From assembly GCA_038234045.1 (NCBI GenBank), contig JBBSUX010000240.1:1-5049 (forward strand): a stretch of DNA of 5,049 nucleotides. The letters run 5' to 3'. The notes beneath the pieces were generated by a model that was not told where the DNA came from, ran no database searches, and saw nothing but the letters and a program-made list of their open reading frames with translations. The stretch is from JBBSUX01 sp038234045. Lineage in GTDB: Bacteria > Pseudomonadota > Gammaproteobacteria > Burkholderiales > Burkholderiaceae_C. The translations under genes and the position numbers were made by a program. Shown here piece by piece: positions 1-5,049 of the stretch (position 1 is its first letter; each line of letters starts with the position of its first letter).

Positions 1-775
1 CAATGTCTTCAGGGGCGCAAACGCCGATGCCCGCCATCACAAGGTCAAAGAACACGAAGACGCCAGCGCGCAGTTCAGTCACGCCTTCCAGATGCTCGGC
101 ATACAACGCGGTGGGCGTGGAGCCGACGCTCACCACGGGCGCGGCGTGCCCAGCCTCGCGCAGACGCTTCGCTGCCAGCACGGCAGCAGCCCGCTCCTGC
201 TCGGCAATGGCCCGCAACGCTTCGGGTGTGCGGCAGCTGTAGGACTCGCCCGCATGCGTCATCACACCGGCGACCGTGACAAAGGGGCTGCGCAGCGCGT
301 TGGCGACCTGCGGCAAATCGTCGCCTTCGGGTTTGAGTCCTGAGCGATGCCCATCGCAGTCGATCTCGAGCAGCACCGAGAGTCGCGTGCCTGCCGCTTC
401 TGCGGCCGACACCACCGCGCGGGCGGCATCGACGTTGTCCAGCACCAGGCTCAGCTCCACGCCACGTTCCCTGAGGCGCAGCGCGTGGCCCAGCTTGTTC
501 GGCGTGATGCCGACGGCGTAGAGAATGTCGATGAAGCCGTGATCAGCGAAATAGTCCGCCTCCTTCAAGGTCGACACGGTGATCGGCCCGGTGCCTTTGC
601 GCAGCGTTCGTAGGGCCACCTCGACAGATTTACTTGTTTTCAAATGTGGGCGGAGTACGACGCCAAGGGCTCGGGCGCGCGCATGCATCCGGTCGATGTT
701 GGCCTCCATCTGCGCGCTCTCCAGCAGGAGCGCGGGGGTTTCTAGTGCATGAAGGTCAGAAGGTTGATGGGTCAT
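1..775 (-). CDS. DSD1-family PLP-dependent enzyme (D-serine dehydratase / D-threonine aldolase-like), 3' end outside window
   Basis: The minus strand reads open from ATG at 775-773 to the left edge, giving 258 residues. Family members run to about 370-380, so roughly the last third is missing. The visible part is the alanine-racemase-like TIM barrel. Landmarks are ETPALLL (12-18), RPHLKTSK (42-49), STLKEADYF (68-76), EIDCDGHRSG (137-146), THAGESY (173-179), VGSTPT (217-222) and RAGVFVFFD (236-244). K46 is the expected Schiff-base lysine for pyridoxal phosphate. Family knowledge: such cytosolic enzymes cleave or dehydrate D-beta-hydroxy amino acids. The C-terminal metal-binding domain that would confirm this lies outside the window, so the substrate cannot be decided. 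No in-frame ATG or GTG was seen just upstream, which supports this start, but there is no clear Shine-Dalgarno. It is transcribed away from the YchJ gene. Confidence 0.93.
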   Translation of the reverse strand, partial: MTHQPSDLHALETPALLLESAQMEANIDRMHARARALGVVLRPHLKTSKSVEVALRTLRKGTGPITVSTLKEADYFADHGFIDILYAVGITPNKLGHALRLRERGVELSLVLDNVDAARAVVSAAEAAGTRLSVLLEIDCDGHRSGLKPEGDDLPQVANALRSPFVTVAGVMTHAGESYSCRTPEALRAIAEQERAAAVLAAKRLREAGHAAPVVSVGSTPTALYAEHLEGVTELRAGVFVFFDLVMAGIGVCAPEDI

Positions 776-780
776 GCTGC

Positions 781-794
781 AACTGTATGCAGTT
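781..794. promoter_or_regulatory. Perfect 5-4-5 palindrome, candidate operator for the DSD1-family gene
   Basis: AACTG, four bases, then CAGTT form a perfect dyad that lies 6 to 19 nt upstream of the minus-strand DSD1 start codon. An overlapping dyad, CTGCA-N6-TGCAG, occupies 777-792. The core CTGTATGCAG is loosely like the TGTATACA-centred sites bound by some GntR/FCD-type repressors, but the match is imperfect and no regulator gene is in the window. A protein bound here would block the ribosome-binding region of the gene or its promoter. The dyad is observed; the operator role is inference. Confidence 0.3.
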
Positions 795-795
795 T

Positions 796-804
796 CCCCC
801 CCCC
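796..804. repeat. Homopolymer run of nine C
   Basis: Nine consecutive C on the plus strand (nine G in the sense of the DSD1-family transcript) lie about 20 nt upstream of that gene's start codon and next to the 781-794 palindrome. It is the longest homopolymer I noticed in the window. Such tracts can slip during replication and would change promoter or operator spacing here. It could equally be a neutral intergenic tract. Confidence 0.6.
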
Positions 805-872
805 GAAGGCGATCATTGGCGCATGTACTGTCGTGAAGGCCTGAGCGACGCGTTTTTCAGGGATGTTGGGCA

Positions 873-900
873 GCGTCCGGAGGGGTTTGGCCGCGTCCGG
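873..900. repeat. Pair of 8-bp direct repeats (GCGTCCGG), 20-bp period
   Basis: GCGTCCGG occurs at 873-880 and again at 893-900, so the copies are offset by 20 bp, about two helical turns. The second copy ends 14 bp before the YchJ-family start codon. The arrangement could be a tandem binding site for a regulator of that gene. In GC-rich DNA an 8-bp repeat can arise by chance, so the regulatory reading is weak. Confidence 0.3.
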
Positions 901-914
901 CGAAAATCCCCCCT

Positions 915-1325
915 ATGTCTCCCACTTCCTGCCCCTGCGGCCGCACCGACATGCGCTCGCACCCCATCGCTTACGCCGCCTGCTGCGGCCGCTATCTCGA
1001 TCACTTTGACGATGCGCCTGCGCCCGATGCCGAATCGCTGATGCGCTCGCGCTACACGGCGTTTGTGCAGGCGCGTGCCGACTATCTTCTGGCGACCTGG
1101 CACGTATCGAGCCGACCGGCCACTTTGGAGCTGGACGCCGACACGCGCTTCATCGGGCTCGATGTGCGCTCGCGCCAGCAGCGCGACGCCACGCATGCCG
1201 AGGTCGAGTTCGTCGTCCGCCAGCGCGACGCAAGCGGTCGCGCGCAGCGCCTGCACGAACGCAGCCGCTTTCTGCACGAGGACGGGCGCTGGTTCTATGT
1301 GGATGGCGATCTGGATCCAGCGTGA
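915..1325 (+). CDS. ychJ: YchJ family protein (UPF0225) with N-terminal SEC-C motif
   Basis: This 136-residue protein begins with a SEC-C-type cysteine cluster (C6-P-C8-G, then C23-C24-G), expected to bind one zinc ion. The YchJ-type core follows: ESLMRSRYTAF at 40-50, an NTF2-like alpha/beta region, and a C-terminal GRWFYVDGD at 124-132. Its length suits the family, which is usually about 120-160 residues and has no settled biochemical function; the SEC-C motif suggests a metal-dependent protein contact. The gap between the cysteine pairs (13 residues after CPCG) is longer than in the short E. coli-type motif. The start is the only ATG preceding the motif in frame. It follows a run of six C with no Shine-Dalgarno, so initiation may be weak or leaderless. 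It stands alone, 98 bp before the HAD gene. The symbol is a family-level assignment. Confidence 0.9.
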   Translation: MSPTSCPCGRTDMRSHPIAYAACCGRYLDHFDDAPAPDAESLMRSRYTAFVQARADYLLATWHVSSRPATLELDADTRFIGLDVRSRQQRDATHAEVEFVVRQRDASGRAQRLHERSRFLHEDGRWFYVDGDLDPA

Positions 1326-1353
1326 CGCAGCAGCTCGAATATTGATGATCAAA

Positions 1354-1395
1354 TTGGCCTCTAGCGCTTTATATGCAAGCGCGACTAGCTATAAA
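1354..1395. repeat. AT-flanked imperfect palindrome resembling a dispersed Comamonadaceae intergenic repeat
   Basis: GCGCTT (1364-1369) and AAGCGC (1377-1382) are perfect inverted arms around a 7-nt loop. Outside them, TGGC (1355-1358) can pair with GCTA (1388-1391), allowing one G-U pair in RNA, across short unpaired spacers. An A-rich tail follows from 1391. The layout (GGC-CTCT-AGCGCTT, loop, AAGCGC-GACTA-GCTAT, then A-rich) matches my recollection of a very common intergenic element in Comamonadaceae genomes. I cannot check copy number from one window. It sits in the gap between the YchJ and HAD genes. It may act as a folded RNA element or weak transcription barrier, but it has no proper U-tract, so I do not call it an intrinsic terminator. 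Confidence 0.55.
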
Positions 1396-1423
1396 AAATA
1401 TAAAAAATGATGATTTGAGGACG

Positions 1424-2158
1424 ATGAATCAAACCCCCACCACCACCGCGACTGAACAGCTGGTCGCCTCTCTCGCGCCCCGGCCCGCGTTCGACGCCAT
1501 CCTTTTCGACTGCGACGGCGTGCTGGTCGATTCCGAGGGCATCACCAACGGCGTGCTGCGCGAAATGTTGGAAGAGCTCGGTTGGGTGCTGACGCAGGAG
1601 GAGTGCATGCGCATCTTTGTCGGCAAAGCGGTGCGCGACGAAGCAGCGACGATCGAGGCGCACACCGGCCGGCCGCTGGCGCAGGAATGGCTGGCCGAAT
1701 TCTGGACGCGACGCAATGTGCGGCTCGCAGCCGAACTGCAGGCGATCCCGGGCGCGGTGGCTGCGGTGCGTGCCCTGCACGCTACTTTTGATGGCCGCAT
1801 CGCCTGCGCCTCGGGCGCCGATCTGCCCAAAGTGCAAATGGCGTTGCAGAAGGTCGGGCTCTTCGATTGTTTCGGCGACCGAATCTTCAGCGGGCACGAC
1901 ATGCCACGCAGCAAGCCCTTCCCCGATGTGTATCTAGCCGCAGCCGCCGCTCTGGCTGCCGACCCGCGCCGCTGTGCGGTGGTGGAAGACACGGTGACGG
2001 GCGCAGCGGCTGGCATCGCCGCCGGCGCGACGGTTTTCGGCTACAGCCCCGGTGGCGTGGGTCACAGCGGCGCGGTGGCATTGCGCGCGGCTGGCGTGAC
2101 GCACGTATTCACCGATATGGCCGAGCTGCCTGCGCTGCTGATGCGAGCGTCGGCTTGA
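1424..2158 (+). CDS. HAD-superfamily hydrolase, subfamily IA (beta-phosphoglucomutase / sugar-phosphate phosphatase type)
   Basis: The 244-residue protein carries the whole HAD catalytic set. Motif I is DCDGVLVDSE at 29-38, with D29 the nucleophile and D31 the acid/base. Motif II is CASG with S130, motif III is K164 in SKPFPDVY, and motif IV is VVEDTVTG with E188 and D189 holding Mg2+. Residues about 39-110 form the small helical C1 cap that selects the substrate. Family knowledge: these cytosolic enzymes remove phosphate from small phosphometabolites (sugar phosphates, phosphogluconate, phosphoglycolate) or isomerise beta-glucose phosphate; the specificity cannot be read here. I chose ATG 1424 over an in-frame ATG at 1373 because GAGG (1417-1420) lies just upstream of 1424, and the longer form would begin inside the intergenic palindrome and add an atypical lysine-rich tail. 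The first ~20 residues are low complexity. The gene ends 113 bp before the Bug receptor. Confidence 0.92.
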   Translation: MNQTPTTTATEQLVASLAPRPAFDAILFDCDGVLVDSEGITNGVLREMLEELGWVLTQEECMRIFVGKAVRDEAATIEAHTGRPLAQEWLAEFWTRRNVRLAAELQAIPGAVAAVRALHATFDGRIACASGADLPKVQMALQKVGLFDCFGDRIFSGHDMPRSKPFPDVYLAAAAALAADPRRCAVVEDTVTGAAAGIAAGATVFGYSPGGVGHSGAVALRAAGVTHVFTDMAELPALLMRASA

Positions 2159-2193
2159 GGTTGGCGCCTCATGGAAAATCAGGTTTCGGTAAA

Positions 2194-2213
2194 GATTGAA
2201 TAACGCTTCAATC
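2194..2213. promoter_or_regulatory. Perfect 7-bp inverted repeat upstream of the Bug receptor gene, candidate operator
   Basis: GATTGAA (2194-2200) and TTCAATC (2207-2213) are perfect inverted arms around a 6-bp centre, in the 113-bp gap between the HAD and receptor genes and 58 bp before the receptor start. The arms are AT-rich and no T-run follows, so a regulator-binding site is more likely than a terminator. Spacing does not fit a strict LysR T-N11-A box. No regulator gene is in the window, so the binder is unknown. Confidence 0.35.
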
Positions 2214-2271
2214 GAGCCACCCCTATTCGGGCGATTCACCCGTCGCTCATTTCACGAAAGACCGAACCGCG

Positions 2272-3312
2272 ATGACGTACGACTACAACCCCAACAAGCG
2301 CACAGTCCAAACGCAGATCACACCCGATGCGCGCCGCCGCCATTTACTCATGCTCGCCGCCGCGGGAGCTGCGGGTGGCGTGCCTGCCTTGCAGGCTGCA
2401 GCGGCAACCGATGCAGCGCACTGGCCGACCAAGCCGGTGAAGATCCTGGTGGGTTTTCCGGGTGGCTCCACGCCCGACCTGGTGGCGCGCACGCTGGCTG
2501 AACCGCTCAGCAAGATGCTGGGCCAGCCGGTCATCGTGGAAAACAAATCGGGCGCCGGCGGCAACATCGCTGCCGACCAGCTTTCCAAGGCCACCGACAA
2601 CCACACCATCGGCGTGATGATCAACGGCAACATGACGATTGCCAAACTGATCAACCCGAAGCTGCAGTACGACCCGCTGACCGATCTGGCCCCCATCTCG
2701 CTCATCAGCACGGCACCGTTGGTGTTGTGTGGCGCGGCTTCCACGCCGGCTGATCCGGCGGAATTCTTCGCCGCTGCCAAAAAGGCGGGCGACAGCTGGA
2801 GCTACGGCAGCCCAGGCATCGGCACCGTTTCCCATATTGGCATGGAGCTGCTCAAGGCGCGCTCGGGCATTGCGCCGGTGCATGTGCCTTATCAGGGCAA
2901 TCCGCAGGTGATCAACGCGATGATCGGCGGGCAAATCCAGATAGCACTGCTGCCGCCAGCGCTTGCCATGGCGCAGGTGCGTGCCGGCAAGCTGCATGCC
3001 ATCGGCGTGACCACTGCTGGCCGCAGCACGCTGGTGCCCGAAGTGCCGAGCCTGGCCGATGCGGGTGTGAAGGATTACACCCTCGAGATCTGGAACGCCG
3101 TGGCCGCGCCGCAGAGCCTGTCAGCTGCCATCCGTACGCGGCTTGACCAGGCATTTGCCGAGATCGTGCAACAGCCCGACATTCGGCAAAAACTGTTCCA
3201 GCAAGGTTGGCAGGCTGTGGGCGGAACGGCAGAGGCGCTCTCGCGGCGCATCAAGAGCGACACGCAAACCATGGGCGCGATCATCAAGCAGCAAAACATT
3301 CGCGCGCAGTAA
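2272..3312 (+). CDS. Bug/TctC-family periplasmic substrate-binding protein (tripartite tricarboxylate transporter receptor)
   Basis: The 346-residue product has a Tat-like export signal: R22-R23-H24-L25-L26 preceded by a polar 20-residue stretch, a hydrophobic Ala/Gly/Leu segment to about residue 40, and likely signal peptidase sites in the AAAA run at 42-45. The mature part opens with the classic Bug pattern: WPTKPVKILVGFPGGSTPD (51-69), then GQPVIVENKSGAGGN, SYGSPGIGTVSHIG, VPYQG and GGQIQIALL. Family knowledge: these receptors catch carboxylates and other small organic anions in the periplasm and, in true TTT systems, deliver them to the TctA/TctB membrane proteins. No tctA or tctB lies nearby, so it is an orphan receptor here, as is common in Burkholderiales. 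Ligand unknown. ATG 2272 is the only start that keeps the twin-arginine motif; its ribosome site (GAAAG near 2256) is weak. Confidence 0.95.
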   Translation: MTYDYNPNKRTVQTQITPDARRRHLLMLAAAGAAGGVPALQAAAATDAAHWPTKPVKILVGFPGGSTPDLVARTLAEPLSKMLGQPVIVENKSGAGGNIAADQLSKATDNHTIGVMINGNMTIAKLINPKLQYDPLTDLAPISLISTAPLVLCGAASTPADPAEFFAAAKKAGDSWSYGSPGIGTVSHIGMELLKARSGIAPVHVPYQGNPQVINAMIGGQIQIALLPPALAMAQVRAGKLHAIGVTTAGRSTLVPEVPSLADAGVKDYTLEIWNAVAAPQSLSAAIRTRLDQAFAEIVQQPDIRQKLFQQGWQAVGGTAEALSRRIKSDTQTMGAIIKQQNIRAQ

Positions 3313-3341
3313 CACCGAATTGAGGCAGCGGGAACAAGGCG

Positions 3342-3743
3342 ATGAAGGGCAGGAGCGGCGATAACAGCGGCAGCGGCAGCGCTGAGAAGGGCGGTAGCCG
3401 GCTGGTTTACTCCACCGACACCGGCCGCGTCTGCCCCGGCTGCGGCAAGCCGGTGGCGGCGTGCGTCTGCCGCCACGCCGCACCTGCGGCGCCATCCGCC
3501 GACGGCATCGTGCGCGTCTCACGCGAGACCAAAGGGCGCGGCGGCAAAAGCGTGACGCTGGTACGCGGCCTCGGTCTGGAGGCCGAAGCATTGGCGGCCC
3601 TCGCCAAACGCCTTCGCACCGCCTGCGGTGCCGGCGGCACCGTGAAGGACGGGGTGGTCGAAGTGCAGGGCGATCATTGCGACACCGTCATCGCCGCGCT
3701 CGTCAAAGAAGGCATCACCAAGGTCAAGCGCACCGGCGGCTGA
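3342..3743 (+). CDS. yciH: Bacterial SUI1 / YciH-family translation initiation factor-like protein
   Basis: The 133-residue protein has a SUI1 (eIF1-like) fold from about 56 to the end, marked by IVRVSRETKGRGGKSVTLVRGL (written here as IVRVSRETKG at 56-65 and RGGKSVTLVRGL at 66-77, with the expected basic loop) and a closing GITKVKRTGG. Upstream is a knuckle with C31, C34, C41 and C43 (CPGC then CVC) that could bind zinc, and before it a Gly/Ser-rich tail. Family knowledge: eIF1-like proteins bind the small ribosomal subunit and affect start-codon selection; the bacterial versions are non-essential and poorly understood. The length is normal for proteobacterial YciH-like proteins that carry an N-terminal extension. 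The start is preceded by AAGG at 3336-3339, close to the ATG, with GGGAA slightly further up. It begins 29 bp after the receptor gene and may be read through from it, although no functional link is evident. Confidence 0.92.
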   Translation: MKGRSGDNSGSGSAEKGGSRLVYSTDTGRVCPGCGKPVAACVCRHAAPAAPSADGIVRVSRETKGRGGKSVTLVRGLGLEAEALAALAKRLRTACGAGGTVKDGVVEVQGDHCDTVIAALVKEGITKVKRTGG

Positions 3744-3744
3744 T

Positions 3745-3761
3745 TTACGGCTCATCCGTAA
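3745..3761. terminator. Perfect 6-bp hairpin just after the SUI1 stop, no U-tract
   Basis: TTACGG (3745-3750) and CCGTAA (3756-3761) pair perfectly around a 5-nt loop, starting one base after the SUI1-family stop codon. The sequence after it is CGGCAGC, not a T-run, so it fails as a classical intrinsic terminator. It may stabilise the mRNA 3' end or help a Rho-dependent stop before the separately promoted thiC leader. The function is inference. Confidence 0.3.
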
Positions 3762-3804
3762 CGGCAGCGCTCCTGCAGGGAACGCTTTGATACCAGTGCG
3801 GGCC

Positions 3805-3834
3805 TCGACAGCGTTGCCGCACGCGTCCTAGAAT
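3805..3834 (+). promoter_or_regulatory. Predicted sigma-70 promoter for the TPP riboswitch-thiC transcript
   Basis: TCGACA at 3805-3810 matches the TTGACA -35 box in five of six bases, and TAGAAT at 3829-3834 matches the TATAAT -10 box in five of six, with an 18-bp spacer. Transcription would start about seven bases after the -10, near 3841, exactly where the first helix (P1) of the TPP aptamer begins. This agreement with an independent feature is the main support. An inverted repeat GTGCGG (3796-3801) / CCGCAC (3817-3822) brackets the -35 region and could be an operator or chance. Confidence 0.6.
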
Positions 3835-3840
3835 AAAGGC

Positions 3841-3950
3841 GCTCCGGGGTGCACGCAGGCTGCGTGCTGAGATGGTCAAGGCATCGTTCCAACGATTGCT
3901 CCGGACCGAATCCGCGAACTTGATCCGGTTCATACCGGCGTAAGAAGAGC
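3841..3950 (+). promoter_or_regulatory. TPP riboswitch aptamer (THI element)
   Basis: All conserved parts of a TPP aptamer are present in order. P1 pairs GCTC (3841-3844) with GAGC (3947-3950). P2 uses CGGGGT (3845-3850) with ATCCG (3910-3914), including one G-U pair. P3 is a 7-bp hairpin, GCACGCA (3851-3857) with TGCGTGC (3861-3867). It is followed by the invariant CTGAGA (3867-3872), which binds the pyrimidine end of the ligand. A P3a arm pairs GGTC (3874-3877) with GACC (3904-3907) and contains ATCGT/ACGAT (3883-3887/3892-3896). P5 pairs CCGGT (3925-3929) with ACCGG (3934-3938), followed by GCGTAAGAAG, which corresponds to the GCGTAGGGAAG consensus that contacts the diphosphate. Bound thiamine pyrophosphate should reduce expression of the thiC gene that follows. 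Confidence 0.95.
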
Positions 3951-3984
3951 TGCAACTCCCGCCTGCAGGCCCGCAAGGAATGCC

Positions 3985-4000
3985 GAACCTCCATTGGTTC
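3985..4000 (+). promoter_or_regulatory. Small hairpin in the thiC leader downstream of the aptamer
   Basis: GAACC (3985-3989) and GGTTC (3996-4000) pair perfectly around a 6-nt loop, between the aptamer and the ribosome-site hairpin. No T-run follows, so it is not an intrinsic terminator. It may be a spacer or part of an alternative fold of the expression platform. The rest of 3951-4032 holds no gene that I can support; it contains the palindrome CCTGCAGG at 3962-3969, also seen at 3772-3779 on the other side of the aptamer. Confidence 0.3.
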
Positions 4001-4032
4001 CATCCATGCCGCCCAGCATCCGTCGAGCGATT

Positions 4033-4073
4033 GCGGAGCACCCCTTTGTCACCATGCAAACAGGAGTGCCCGC
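4033..4073 (+). promoter_or_regulatory. Predicted ribosome-site sequestering hairpin (riboswitch expression platform)
   Basis: GCGG (4033-4036), a bulged A, and GCAC (4038-4041) pair with GTGCCCGC (4066-4073), an 8-bp stem ending two bases before the thiC ATG. Inside the loop, TTTG (4045-4048) can pair with CAAA (4057-4060). The Shine-Dalgarno AGGAG (4062-4066) lies between the two helices, with its last G in the outer stem, so the fold would hinder ribosome entry. This fits translational control, common for thiC in proteobacteria. A competing pairing is ACTCC (3955-3959), just after P1, with GGAGT (4063-4067). Which one forms with ligand bound cannot be decided by eye. Confidence 0.55.
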
Positions 4074-4075
4074 CC

Positions 4076-5049
<974 letters not shown>

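Noticed and set aside
781..794. LexA (SOS) box reading of the CTGTATGCAG palindrome
   Set aside because: A gamma/betaproteobacterial LexA box needs CTG and CAG ten bases apart; here only four bases separate them.
634..1041. 135-codon plus-strand open frame across the DSD1 start and the intergenic region
   Set aside because: It overlaps two recognisable genes, has no motif, and reads through the poly-C tract; a chance frame.
813..1352. 179-codon minus-strand open frame opposite the YchJ gene
   Set aside because: Antisense to a clearly conserved gene; the translation is Arg/Ala-rich with no family motif, typical of GC-rich shadow frames.
1373..1423. 17-residue N-terminal extension of the HAD protein from an ATG at 1373
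   Set aside because: It lies inside the intergenic palindrome, encodes an atypical tail and lacks a ribosome site; ATG 1424 has GAGG just upstream.
3772..3969. Two CCTGCAGG palindromes flanking the aptamer as a possible mobile or recombination boundary
   Set aside because: Eight-base GC-rich palindromes are too short, no target duplication or recombinase is present, and the aptamer-thiC pairing is a standard arrangement.

Overview
The window looks like ordinary chromosomal DNA of a GC-rich betaproteobacterium of the order Burkholderiales. The evidence is the base composition, the codon use, a Bug/TctC-type solute receptor (a family greatly expanded in this group) and protein sequences that read like Burkholderiales homologues. 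An AT-rich intergenic palindrome at about 1354-1395 resembles, from memory, a dispersed repeat of Comamonadaceae, so that family is my best guess. I see no phage, IS, CRISPR, plasmid or tRNA/rRNA signature.

Layout from left to right. (1) Positions 1-775, minus strand: the first 258 codons of a DSD1-family PLP enzyme (D-serine dehydratase / D-threonine aldolase-like) that runs off the left edge. (2) Positions 776-914: a divergent intergenic region with a perfect 5-4-5 palindrome just upstream of the DSD1 start, a run of nine C, and two copies of an 8-bp repeat spaced 20 bp apart. (3) 915-1325, plus: a small YchJ/UPF0225 protein with a SEC-C cysteine cluster. (4) 1326-1423: a spacer with the Comamonadaceae-like palindrome. 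(5) 1424-2158, plus: a HAD-superfamily phosphatase of the beta-phosphoglucomutase type. (6) 2272-3312, plus: a periplasmic Bug/TctC receptor with a Tat-like signal, and no transporter membrane genes beside it here. (7) 3342-3743, plus: a bacterial SUI1/YciH protein with an N-terminal four-cysteine knuckle. (8) 3744-4075: a 332-bp leader containing a good sigma-70 promoter, a complete TPP (THI-box) riboswitch aptamer and a hairpin that can cover the thiC ribosome-binding site. (9) 4076 to the right edge: the first 324 codons of thiC.

The clearest functional unit is the riboswitch-thiC pair. Thiamine pyrophosphate should bind the leader RNA and lower synthesis of ThiC, the enzyme making the pyrimidine half of thiamine. 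The other genes are a loose set of metabolic and housekeeping genes with no evident shared pathway. I found no convincing undescribed multi-gene system. The most useful second looks are the thiC expression platform, the palindrome plus poly-C tract at the DSD1 start, and the repeat upstream of the HAD gene.
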